A stretch of DNA of 64,000 bases, taken from positions 1-64,000 of the forward strand of contig NZ_RCWE01000004.1 of assembly GCF_018448925.1 (NCBI RefSeq), read 5' to 3'. Source of the DNA: Photorhabdus akhurstii. Lineage in GTDB: Bacteria; Pseudomonadota; Gammaproteobacteria; Enterobacterales; Enterobacteriaceae. The notes beneath the pieces are model-generated. The model was not told where the DNA came from and searched no databases. It worked only from the letters and a program-made list of their open reading frames with translations. Position 1 is the first letter of the stretch. Each line of letters opens with the position of its first letter. Both the position numbers and the translations under genes were made by a program. This document shows, one piece after another, positions 1-6,809 of this stretch.

Positions 1-179
1 CGTTCGCCCGTTGCCGAAAAAGGCGCGACACTGACAATGGCACGGCGGGAAAAACCGGCCTTCGGGGGCGAAAAGCGCGTCAGGGGGTTTTGGGGTCGGC
101 GACAAAGCAGCACGGGAAAAACCGGGTGGTAACTGACTGAGGGCATTAGGAAAATTGGTGTCCGGCGGCCAACTTCGCA
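1..179 (+). repeat. Decayed CdiA pre-toxin repeat, copy 1
   Basis: This stretch carries no intact frame running into the next gene; in the frame of the following ORF there are stops at 138-140 and 147-149. Its text matches the DNA before the second toxin module: the piece around 72-125 resembles 1211-1266 and 2608-2664, and the piece around 150-200 resembles 1290-1340. It is therefore a copy of the conserved region that precedes the toxin tip in a CdiA/haemagglutinin-type protein. The parent large gene presumably lies upstream of the window (inference). Confidence 0.6.
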
Positions 180-848
180 ATGGAATGGGTTGTTGCGGAT
201 AATAATGCTCTAGCTGTACCAATGCCACCACCACCGATAGCGGGTTCAAACACGGGTGAAGCCGTAAATGAAGCAAATCAGACGATAGCTTCAGCTGTGG
301 ACAAAAAATTGAAGGAAATGGGAGAATCTATAGATAAGGCGACTCAATGTTCCTTTGGCCGGGTATGTTCGTCAGATTATGTAGATGGTGAGAATCAACC
401 CAATATATCAAAGGATCTGACAGATTCAGAGAAAGCCGAACTTGGTGGTTCAGGAACAGGAACACCGGGAGGACATGATCCAGAAGATGAGCAGAATGCC
501 AGAAATAACAATCATATTGGCAAATGGTCAGTTGATGAATTGTCAAATGGAGCAAAATATACAGATCCGGCCTCAAAAAAAGGCGATTTGACACTTGCTG
601 GTCGCGCTCTACAAAAACATGGTAGTCGGCCAGGTAGCATTTTTCCAGAGGCTAAAGGAAACCCATCTGCGATAAATGAACAAGGCCAAAAAATTGTAGA
701 TAGTATATTGAATGACCCGAACAAAAAGGTGATTCAAAGTAATACAGGACGATACGGTCAAGTTACTGATGTTATATCTTCTAATGGGCGTGGATTACGT
801 TATGATGCTCAAGGTAGGCTTATAGGATTTTTGGAACCACCGAAATGA
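180..848 (+). CDS. Orphan CdiA-CT type toxin module 1, tip family unknown
   Basis: A 222-residue protein that starts inside the repeated pre-toxin sequence. Its first residues, MEWVVADNN, are the local version of the VENN-like junction that separates the constant part of CdiA proteins from the variable toxin tip. A proline-rich and acidic linker follows (about residues 13-105), then a compact tip (about 110-222) with motifs LTLAGRALQKHGSR, GRYGQVTDV and GRGLRYDAQGRLIGFLEP. The late Gly/Arg/Tyr-rich strands suggest a small nuclease of the barnase/EndoU/RelE kind, but I cannot name the family and no activity is shown. No signal peptide or TPS domain is present, so it is an orphan tip that could serve only after recombination into a full-length cdiA. 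It overlaps the next gene by 4 bp, which is the normal toxin-immunity arrangement. Confidence 0.7.
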   Translation: MEWVVADNNALAVPMPPPPIAGSNTGEAVNEANQTIASAVDKKLKEMGESIDKATQCSFGRVCSSDYVDGENQPNISKDLTDSEKAELGGSGTGTPGGHDPEDEQNARNNNHIGKWSVDELSNGAKYTDPASKKGDLTLAGRALQKHGSRPGSIFPEAKGNPSAINEQGQKIVDSILNDPNKKVIQSNTGRYGQVTDVISSNGRGLRYDAQGRLIGFLEPPK

Positions 849-1063
849 CAAATAAATTAACAGCACAAATAGCGAGCTTGCCAGATCGAGAGAATGTTGT
901 TTACGAGATCTTTTGGGGTACAGATCAAGTAGCAGAAGTCTCGAATGAACCTGAGCATGGCATGAGAATAGAGATCTTTTCTTGTCCGAATGGAGGAATA
1001 TGGAACTTTGACTTTAGAGAATTCCGTGCTCTTGTAGAGCAAGTAGAAAAAAATATTATCTAA
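845..1063 (+). CDS. Probable immunity protein for toxin module 1
   Basis: A 72-residue soluble, slightly acidic protein whose ATG overlaps the toxin stop (ATGA). I do not recognise the family. Position decides the call: in CDI loci the gene directly after the toxin tip encodes its specific immunity protein, which binds and blocks the toxin in the cytoplasm of the producing cell. Sequence features are few: no membrane segment, no cysteine cluster beyond a single Cys near FSCPNGG, and a Trp/Phe-rich C-terminal half. A hairpin with a T tract follows within 50 bp, so the toxin and immunity genes appear to end one transcript. Confidence 0.6.
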   Translation: MTNKLTAQIASLPDRENVVYEIFWGTDQVAEVSNEPEHGMRIEIFSCPNGGIWNFDFREFRALVEQVEKNII

Positions 1064-1074
1064 ATATTTACCCC

Positions 1075-1106
1075 CCCGGTTTGTAAAAGCCGGGACTGTT
1101 TTTTTA
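1075..1106 (+). terminator. Terminator after toxin/immunity pair 1
   Basis: CCCGG at 1075-1079 pairs with CCGGG at 1090-1094 around a 10-base loop, followed after four bases by a run of seven T (1099-1105). It lies 12 bp after the immunity stop codon and has the form of a Rho-independent terminator. Confidence 0.7.
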
Positions 1107-1184
1107 GCCTACTCCGTCAACATCACAATGGCGGTAGTAAAGTTAAACGGTTGCTTACTGAGCAGGCTGTTGTTCTCTAACCGC

Positions 1185-1320
1185 ATCTGGGGAAAGTGGA
1201 CTATCTGGCTGAAAAAGCGCGTCGGGGCATTATAGGCTGGGTATCAAGCTGCACAGGGAAAAATCGTTTGTAACCGACTGAGTACATTGAGGTAATTGGT
1301 ATCCGGCGGTCAACTTCGCA
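1185..1320 (+). repeat. CdiA pre-toxin repeat, copy 2
   Basis: Second copy of the conserved DNA that precedes each toxin module; it resembles 60-180 (copy 1) and, in its first half, 2583-2665 (copy 3). The frame of the next ORF is closed by TGA about 30 bp before the ATG at 1321, so this segment is not translated with the module. The copies have diverged, showing that the modules were displaced from full-length cdiA genes some time ago. Confidence 0.6.
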
Positions 1321-2145
1321 ATGGAATGCGTTGTTGTGGACAATAACCACCTCAGTGTGGAGAAGAATCAATCACGCAGTGAGGAACTGGTTAATTGTCA
1401 GGGTGATACCAGTTGTCGTGCGACTGTCAGGGATAAATATCGGCAGGAATATGACAAGGTTCAGGAGCGGATAGCAACGTGTTCAGGCGCTGACCAGTGC
1501 GTTGCCGTTGCCAAAGAACTGCGGGCATTGCAAGGTGATTACAGCGCACGAATAGGCGAAATTCAGGAAAAAGCCAGAATGCAGGGGCTGGATTCCCTCA
1601 CGCCGGCAGAAGTGCGGGAATGGGCAGATTTACGGGGTGCCATGTCAAATATTGACGCATCACGGAATTTGGTGCTCCATCGTGCCCAAGTCACCGGCGG
1701 TTCAGAAGAAACGACCCAGGAAATCGTGAAGATTATGGGGCAGACGGGAATTGCGGCGTCTGCGGGGGTGGCCGGAGGGATCAGTAAGGCTGGAGCAAAA
1801 GGCGGCGGAAATGTTGGAAAAGGTAAACAACCGTATCAACCGAATCAGGGGGCTGTTGGTAATATGGGAGAGTTCTTCAAGCAGCCAGGGTTTGGGAACG
1901 AAGCGAAAGCAGGTTCACAAAAAACCAGTAAAATATATCAGGGTCAAACGGTTTATAAAGCATCAAAGAACATTAATGATAATATCCGTAAAGGTGACCA
2001 GTTCTATCTGGATAATAAACATAAAAATCATCTTGAAGTTTTTGATAACAAAGGAAACTTTAGAGTTGTGTTAAATATGGATGGCTCCATTAATCTGGTC
2101 AAAACAAGGGCTGCGGAAGCTGAAGGGAGGAAATTACTAAAATGA
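1321..2145 (+). CDS. Orphan CdiA-CT type toxin module 2, possible colicin-E3-like RNase tip
   Basis: A 274-residue protein beginning MECVVVDNN, the VENN-like junction. The next part (about 15-110) has the paired cysteines and the RDKYRQEYDKVQERIATC and QCVAVAKELRAL helices typical of the cytoplasm-entry region of CdiA proteins. After a Gly-rich linker (about 140-185) the tip (about 190-274) is basic and contains KGDQFYLDNKHKNHLEVFD and a following Gly turn. That arrangement of Tyr-Asp-His-Leu-Glu-Asp-Gly recalls the catalytic domain of colicin E3-type ribonucleases, which cut 16S rRNA; this is a resemblance by eye, not a proven match. No export signal is present. It overlaps the next gene by 4 bp. 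Confidence 0.7.
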   Translation: MECVVVDNNHLSVEKNQSRSEELVNCQGDTSCRATVRDKYRQEYDKVQERIATCSGADQCVAVAKELRALQGDYSARIGEIQEKARMQGLDSLTPAEVREWADLRGAMSNIDASRNLVLHRAQVTGGSEETTQEIVKIMGQTGIAASAGVAGGISKAGAKGGGNVGKGKQPYQPNQGAVGNMGEFFKQPGFGNEAKAGSQKTSKIYQGQTVYKASKNINDNIRKGDQFYLDNKHKNHLEVFDNKGNFRVVLNMDGSINLVKTRAAEAEGRKLLK

Positions 2146-2510
2146 TTAGTGAAAACTATTTCGATGAATTAAAAAATATTTATCTTTATCTTTCAAAAGA
2201 GATATCAGAATGTCCAATAGATCAAGGAGATCTATTGATTGACTATGAGGATAAACAAGATGCTTTATTTGAACGAAATTTCGAGTCACTAAAAAATGCA
2301 AAGGAATTACTAAAACAAGCTAAGTTAAATGATGACAAAATCGCAATGCAGGCGGCGTTAGTTTATATCAGAGTGTATGCAATGGGACTGTCAAGCTTTT
2401 TTGATTCTTTTAAAGAAGATGCCGACTCTTTGTTAAAGGCTTCAGAGTGGCCGGACATCCCAGAGAATTACCAATTTCCAGAATGTTACAATTATCTACT
2501 TAGTAAATAG
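2142..2510 (+). CDS. Probable immunity protein for toxin module 2
   Basis: A 122-residue acidic, mostly helical protein, rich in Leu, Glu, Asp and Lys, with no membrane segment. Its ATG overlaps the toxin stop codon by 4 bp. An acidic partner suits a basic RNase tip, as in the colicin immunity proteins. I do not recognise the family by sequence; the call rests on position and charge. The stop at 2508-2510 is followed closely by an inverted repeat (2529-2581) and the next module. Confidence 0.6.
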   Translation: MISENYFDELKNIYLYLSKEISECPIDQGDLLIDYEDKQDALFERNFESLKNAKELLKQAKLNDDKIAMQAALVYIRVYAMGLSSFFDSFKEDADSLLKASEWPDIPENYQFPECYNYLLSK

Positions 2511-2528
2511 CATCAATCCCGGTTAATC

Positions 2529-2581
2529 TGAACTGCCCCCAAATGTTAGATAATCATCCGGCATTTAAAAGGGGCAATTCA
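2529..2581. repeat. 11-bp inverted repeat around the start of module 3
   Basis: TGAACTGCCCC (2529-2539) and GGGGCAATTCA (2571-2581) are inverted repeats matching at 10 of 11 positions and separated by 31 bp. The outer sequence resembles ends of IS3-family elements, so this may be a scar or an internally deleted element; with so short a stretch this is only a suggestion. The ATG at 2543 lies inside it. Confidence 0.4.
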
Positions 2582-3016
2582 CTACATCCGGGAAAAGTGG
2601 CTTATCAGGCTAAAAAATCGCGTCAGGGCGTTGTGGGCCAGGCATCGAATCGCACCGAGGAAAATCGGTCTGGTGTTGCACCAAATCATACCGGCAACAC
2701 AGAAAGTAAGTCGGATACTAGCGGAAGTACCACAATTACGCCGATTCCGGAAGAGCCGAATAAAGACGACTTAGCTTATCTGGCTCTGAAAGGAAAAGAA
2801 GCCCAAGAAGCAGCAGGGAAATTAGGCTTTGATCGGAGGATAGCTCCTCCTAAAGCATCATTTAACTCACATGGGCAACCTGTATTTTTTGATGGTAAAA
2901 CCTATATTACTCCCGATGTTGATAGCCATAATGTTACTAATGGCTGGAAAATGTTTGACCGTAGAGGTAAGCGAATGGGGACTTACGATAGTGATCTGAA
3001 CAGAGTTAAGGACTAA
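2543..3016 (+). CDS. Orphan CdiA-CT type toxin module 3, Ntox21-like tip
   Basis: A 157-residue ORF. The first 50 residues are read from the repeated pre-toxin DNA (copy 3), probably in a changed frame, so the given ATG may not be a biological start. The C-terminal 80 residues are a clear toxin tip: EAAGKLGFDRR, SHGQPVFFDGKTYITPDVDSHN, GWKMFD and RMGTYDSDLNRVKD. This order of a Gly-Gln-Pro-Val-Phe strand, an Asp/His segment and a final GTYDxxLNR is what I know from the Novel toxin 21 family found at the ends of CDI, Rhs and colicin-like proteins; the match is from memory. Its stop is separated by one codon from the ATG of the presumed immunity gene. Confidence 0.65.
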   Translation: MLDNHPAFKRGNSLHPGKVAYQAKKSRQGVVGQASNRTEENRSGVAPNHTGNTESKSDTSGSTTITPIPEEPNKDDLAYLALKGKEAQEAAGKLGFDRRIAPPKASFNSHGQPVFFDGKTYITPDVDSHNVTNGWKMFDRRGKRMGTYDSDLNRVKD

Positions 3017-3475
3017 TTGATGTTTGGTATATTTCCCGGTGATGCACCTATCAGAGAAAACAATGAGCTAGTTCTGCCTGCAACAATTATTATTGATACA
3101 TTTACAGAAGCAGTTCACATACCTTTATCTTATTGGAGCTTTGAGGATTACAAGCGGAGTTGGCGAGCTTCTCTTGAGGAGGGTATACACAGTAAAAAAC
3201 CTGTGGCGCTAGCTGTATCAATGTATGAACCTGATTATACAAATTTTATCTTTGTTTGGGTCATATATTTCTCAGGTGAGGAAGTTTTCTTGCAAAATAG
3301 CATCCTCTTTTTAGATGAGTGTCCAGGTTTTACTCCAGAGAAGATAAATAACTTCATAGAGTCGCGTACTACGTACAATGAAGACGGAATGAAAATATCT
3401 GAATGGAATACTGATCTGAATAGCATTATAGATTTTTATAACAGTCTTAAAGTTAATACAGAATCCCAGTCTTGA
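3017..3475 (+). CDS. Probable immunity protein for toxin module 3
   Basis: A 152-residue protein that follows the Ntox21-like tip directly. Start candidates are the TTG at 3017 or the ATG at 3020; the second is simpler. It is acidic, rich in aromatic residues and without membrane segments, with a hydrophobic beta-rich middle (TNFIFVWVIYFSGEE). I do not recognise the family. Position after a toxin tip is the evidence for an immunity role. Confidence 0.6.
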   Translation: MMFGIFPGDAPIRENNELVLPATIIIDTFTEAVHIPLSYWSFEDYKRSWRASLEEGIHSKKPVALAVSMYEPDYTNFIFVWVIYFSGEEVFLQNSILFLDECPGFTPEKINNFIESRTTYNEDGMKISEWNTDLNSIIDFYNSLKVNTESQS

Positions 3476-3504
3476 GTTAGGATTTTTACTTTATTGTCCA
3501 CTAA

Positions 3505-3765
3505 ATTATAGTGGACAATAACCACCTAAGTGTGGAGAAGAATCAATCGCGCAGTGAGAAACTGGTTAATTGTTAGGGTGATATCAACCGCTGTTCTGTT
3601 GTCCGGGATAAATATCGGCAGGAGTATGACAAGGTTCAGGCATGAATAACAAGCTGTACTGGTGCAGAGCAATGTGTTGCCGTTGCCAAAGAACTGCGGG
3701 TATTACAAAGTGATTACAGCGCGTTAATAGGAAAAATTCAGGGAAAAGCCAAGGTGAAATATTTT
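3505..3765 (+). pseudogene. Broken CdiA pre-toxin module, copy 4
   Basis: This segment is homologous to 1335-1580, the N-terminal part of toxin module 2: it still spells the VENN-like junction (GTGGACAATAACCACC), then the cysteine-containing helices. The frame is destroyed: CAG in module 2 corresponds to TAG here (about 3573), and TGA appears at the position of the GAGCGG codons (about 3643). The toxin tip is absent; the homology fades near 3765 and unrelated DNA follows. It is the scar of a fourth module. Confidence 0.75.
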
Positions 3766-3911
3766 TTTTCACTTGGAGATGTAAATAACTACATTAAAAA
3801 TAGGAGTATTTATCGGACTGACAAGTTATTAGTTTATATACTATCACCTGTATGATTTAACGTGAATTAACAATCAATCTTTGGATTAAAATTACTATTT
3901 GGAGAAATTTT

Positions 3912-4403
3912 ATGAAGTGTATTAAATGTGAAAGTCCAGCATTACATGAATCAGACTTTTGTGCAGTATGTGAAGAGAAAGAATTAAGTGGCATTGGCGG
4001 GTTTCTCTATTTACCTGCAATAAATCTTATCTTTGCAATATTTGGCTCTTTATTTAGTTCATATAAAACAATGACAATCTTAAACTCTAGTTATGATTCT
4101 CTGGGTGAATTACGTATCCTTATAGGATTTGAGTTTTTCTGTTTTACAATTATTTTTGGAATTGCACTTTATACATCTATTCTCTTCTTTAGAAAAAAGA
4201 AGAAAACACCTTTGTTTTATATTATCCTGTTAGTTTTTACCTCATTATTTGTCATCACCGATTTAGCGTTGGCTCATTATGGATATGAAATAAAACTGGA
4301 TTATAATCATCTTTTCTTGCTTTTTAGAACTGTGTTTTATGCATGTGTATGGGTGCCTTACTTTATTATATCTATTCGAGTTAAAAGGACATTTATTAAA
4401 TAA
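3912..4403 (+). CDS. DUF2569-family membrane protein with zinc-ribbon start
   Basis: A 163-residue protein. Residues 1-22 hold two CxxC pairs (CIKC and CAVC), a likely small zinc ribbon. The signature GIGGFLYLPAINLI follows at about 27-40, which is how DUF2569 proteins begin, and there are four hydrophobic segments (about 30-50, 70-92, 100-120, 135-155), as that family has. Its function is unknown. An AGGA-like site lies before the ATG. DUF2569 genes are often neighbours of CDI or Rhs toxin loci, so a role in protection is possible but unproven. Confidence 0.7.
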   Translation: MKCIKCESPALHESDFCAVCEEKELSGIGGFLYLPAINLIFAIFGSLFSSYKTMTILNSSYDSLGELRILIGFEFFCFTIIFGIALYTSILFFRKKKKTPLFYIILLVFTSLFVITDLALAHYGYEIKLDYNHLFLLFRTVFYACVWVPYFIISIRVKRTFIK

Positions 4404-4556
4404 TGGTTAAAATTAAACTATTTTATAAACAATATTCAGTGGGAGTAGGTTAATTTTTTATAATTAATATTTGTTTGAAAAATATGACAGCCAAAACTAC
4501 CTCGGCCTTGTGAATTGCTCCCCAAAATCAGAAAATTCAAATCACGCTTTCATTAA

Positions 4557-4589
4557 GGTCCGAGTCCTGTATTTTACTGGACTCAGACC
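4557..4589 (+). other. Stem-loop
   Basis: GGTCCGAGTCC (4557-4567) pairs with GGACTCAGACC (4579-4589), 10 of 11 positions plus a possible G-T pair, around an 11-base loop. An AT-rich tail follows but no clean T run, so it may be a weak terminator or a remnant. Confidence 0.45.
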
Positions 4590-4732
4590 ATTTAATTTAT
4601 ACTTGATGCGTAAGCGTGCGGCGAAAAAGGGTAACAGTGTTATGGTCAAGAGAATTTATATTTCAGCTATTAATAACGACTATAATGGCAAAATGATTTT
4701 GGTTGATAATTGTTTTTTTACAATCAAAATAA

Positions 4733-4825
4733 ACGTGTCAATGTTATACTGAGATTATCAAGGCTGGCGAAGGAGATAATTCAACAGATTTTAATTTTGC
4801 TCAAGAAAACGGTGGGTTCGACTAA
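4733..4825 (+). pseudogene. C-terminal coding remnant, origin unknown
   Basis: The frame open from 4733 to the double stop TAA TAA at 4823-4828 reads ...TEIIKAGEGDNSTDFNFAQEN then GGFD. It looks like the genuine end of a secreted or CDI-associated protein rather than random sequence, but it has no start and stops upstream at 4730. It may be another fragment of the toxin array. Confidence 0.3.
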
Positions 4826-4919
4826 TAAATGCAATTTTTCATAAAGATAGATCATTTGACTCCCAATAAATTACAATGGGAATCAAATAATCTTTCTAGT
4901 TCTTTATCGTATAAGAATA

Positions 4920-5765
4920 CTATGATCTTAACGCTTGGTTATTAAATACTGGATTGGATTGAATATGAATTCTCTGTAAATGCCGTTCTGATTTGGAGGT
5001 AAATCCTTCACGTCCATGTAGCAGAGAGAAGTTATCCACAATCACCAGATCGCCTTTTTTCCATGTATGAGCATATAAATGGCGTTTATCATAGAGTGTT
5101 TTGATGAAATCTTGCTGAAATTCCGCTACTTGATCAGGGCTGATGTTATGGTATTCAATAGCATGCTTATTCAGGAATTTTTCTCCATCTATTGCTGGTT
5201 CATTATATCTGATAACGTATCCGTTTCCGTCAGGATGTTCTTCCAGTAGAGGAGAATGAACCTCTCCACCATAATGAGTGACCTTATTAATGCGATAAGT
5301 AATAGATATATTTTTCCATTGTTCTAGTTGCTGTTGAGTAGCATTAGTAACAACACGACGAGTATTGACAAAGGTTGTTCTGCCCCCTTGGTCACTTTCA
5401 GGTGCGTGGGCGCAATGGAACATAATAAATTCAGGAATGGTCGGTTTATACATGCCGTCCCAGTGCAATGGCATATAGCTGTTATCAAAAACGTGATCGG
5501 TAGCATCTTGATGTTCACGAACATCCAAAATAGCACCAAACGGCCACATCATTATTTCTCCCCAATTATGGGCATATTCTTCATATTTTTTGTGGTCAGA
5601 TAAGTCAGATTTGAAACCACGTAATATAAGCAGATTGTGTTTTCTAGTCAGTTCTTTCAGTTGTTCCACTGATAATGTATCAATATGTTGATCGGAATAT
5701 TGAGGAGTAATTTTTAAACCAAATGGGGTTATCTCTTCTGTCTGGAAGTTATTTAATTCTGTCAT
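4920..5765 (-). CDS. isnB: IsnB/PvcB-type Fe(II)/2-oxoglutarate oxygenase
   Basis: A 281-residue TauD/TfdA-family oxygenase. The iron ligands are visible as H101 and D103 in the motif LHWDGMY and H250 in LLHGREGF, with a 2-oxoglutarate-binding Arg shortly after (R261 or R265). In the isonitrile pathway this enzyme acts after IsnA, oxidising and decarboxylating the tyrosine-derived isonitrile acid to the vinyl isonitrile; in Photorhabdus and Xenorhabdus this leads to rhabduscin, an insect phenoloxidase inhibitor. The gene follows isnA by 66 bp on the same strand, with an AAAGGAAAA site before the ATG. The call depends mostly on the IsnA partner, since TauD enzymes alone are varied. No glycosyltransferase lies beside the pair here. 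Confidence 0.85.
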   Translation of the reverse strand: MTELNNFQTEEITPFGLKITPQYSDQHIDTLSVEQLKELTRKHNLLILRGFKSDLSDHKKYEEYAHNWGEIMMWPFGAILDVREHQDATDHVFDNSYMPLHWDGMYKPTIPEFIMFHCAHAPESDQGGRTTFVNTRRVVTNATQQQLEQWKNISITYRINKVTHYGGEVHSPLLEEHPDGNGYVIRYNEPAIDGEKFLNKHAIEYHNISPDQVAEFQQDFIKTLYDKRHLYAHTWKKGDLVIVDNFSLLHGREGFTSKSERHLQRIHIQSNPVFNNQALRS

Positions 5766-5795
5766 CGATATTTTCCTTTAAATTATAATTTCTCT

Positions 5796-5840
5796 TTAAA
5801 TCACCATATTACGTTAAATTACCATTTTACGTTAAATTAC
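5796..5840. repeat. 18-bp tandem repeat between isnA and isnB
   Basis: Two and a half copies of an 18-bp unit: TTAAATCACCATATTACG (5796-5813), TTAAATTACCATTTTACG (5814-5831) and TTAAATTAC (5832-5840). The last partial copy contains the isnA stop codon (TTA on this strand at 5832-5834). It fills most of the short spacer between the genes. Confidence 0.75.
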
Positions 5841-6809
5841 ATAGTGACTGGGTTTTCCATGAATATTAACTAGCTTTCCACCCATCATCTGGACTTCTTT
5901 GTGTTTCATAAGTATGAATTGTCCATTTACATTGGCTGCGACACCGTGCCAAGGGGTTAACCAATCATCCCGGGTTGGCATCATATGAATACCAAGTTTA
6001 ATACTACTTGCTGGCTGAGGATGAATAGATAAACGTATGGCGTTTGGAAAATGAGTATCTAATAAACTTCCCCATGCCCAACTTCGTTGAATAACACCGA
6101 CGGCCCTTTGTTTGGCATCTTTTTGTAGGGCATTGTTTGATCCGGTATAGCCGGGTAACAAGCTGTCTTCATATAAGAAGCGGGTGACCGCACGGTATAA
6201 TTGTAACCCATCACTATTTTGCAACAGTTCGTCTTTGATAGACTCTTCCGGGCGGGCATAATGTTTGACTAACAGATGTCTCTGTAAATTGAAATCATCA
6301 CTATGTTCGCAAAGTTCCTTATCGTCATTAAGGTTAAATGTACTTAAATTGATAGCACCCACTTCATGAAGTAATTGTTTAATATCTTCATGATATTGGC
6401 TGATAACTGTATCATTGACGTGGATGAGATCACCGAAAACATGCCCATCAGAGCAAATAATAATGCGGGCGCCAGGCGGATAATAAAGCTGGATACGCTG
6501 GCAAAGAGAATTAAGAAAAATTAAAGATAGACGTTCTGCCATATCAGGAGCAGTACCAAGCACTTTATTTCTGTTTGGTGATTTTGTTGGGAATGCTGGT
6601 AAAATAAATTCGATAGGTTTTTTGTTCTTGATAAATTGTTCAATTCTGGGCAATTGTACAGTTTTAACAATCTCTTCTTCTTTAGCCGAATCCCTCCCTG
6701 CGTCAGTAAGGCGTCTGCGATATTGCAACAACTCACGCAGAATCTGCATAGAAATATTATTAGTGGAAACATTCTCGGAAGTAATATTATTAGCGGTGGT
6801 AATTTGCAT
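5832..6809 (-). CDS. isnA: IsnA/PvcA-type isonitrile synthase
   Basis: A 325-residue protein of the DIT1/PvcA family. These enzymes convert the amine of tyrosine or tryptophan to an isonitrile, taking the carbon from ribulose 5-phosphate. The family core is visible: PAFPTKSPNRNKVLG at about 71-85, and IICSDGHVFGDLIHVND at about 117-133, followed by a second block with SIHPQP and LTPWHGV near the C-terminus. Together with isnB it is the core of the rhabduscin pathway known from Photorhabdus and Xenorhabdus; the final sugar transferase must be encoded elsewhere if that product is made. The 877 bp upstream are unusually long and AT-rich and likely carry its promoter. The ribosome binding site is weak (GAGAAA, 9 bp before ATG). 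Confidence 0.88.
   Translation of the reverse strand: MQITTANNITSENVSTNNISMQILRELLQYRRRLTDAGRDSAKEEEIVKTVQLPRIEQFIKNKKPIEFILPAFPTKSPNRNKVLGTAPDMAERLSLIFLNSLCQRIQLYYPPGARIIICSDGHVFGDLIHVNDTVISQYHEDIKQLLHEVGAINLSTFNLNDDKELCEHSDDFNLQRHLLVKHYARPEESIKDELLQNSDGLQLYRAVTRFLYEDSLLPGYTGSNNALQKDAKQRAVGVIQRSWAWGSLLDTHFPNAIRLSIHPQPASSIKLGIHMMPTRDDWLTPWHGVAANVNGQFILMKHKEVQMMGGKLVNIHGKPSHYVI

Larger units (their letters stand above)
4404..4919. other. Gap between toxin array and isnB
   Basis: About 516 bp without a convincing gene. It holds a stem-loop (4557-4589) and a short coding remnant (4733-4825), listed separately. The longest open frame here (4471-4752, TTG start) has no recognisable motif and no clear ribosome binding site and is not called. 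Confidence 0.6.

Noticed and set aside
4471-4752. 93-codon frame with a TTG start
   Set aside because: No ribosome binding site, no family motif; it spans a stem-loop and AT-rich DNA. Probably chance.
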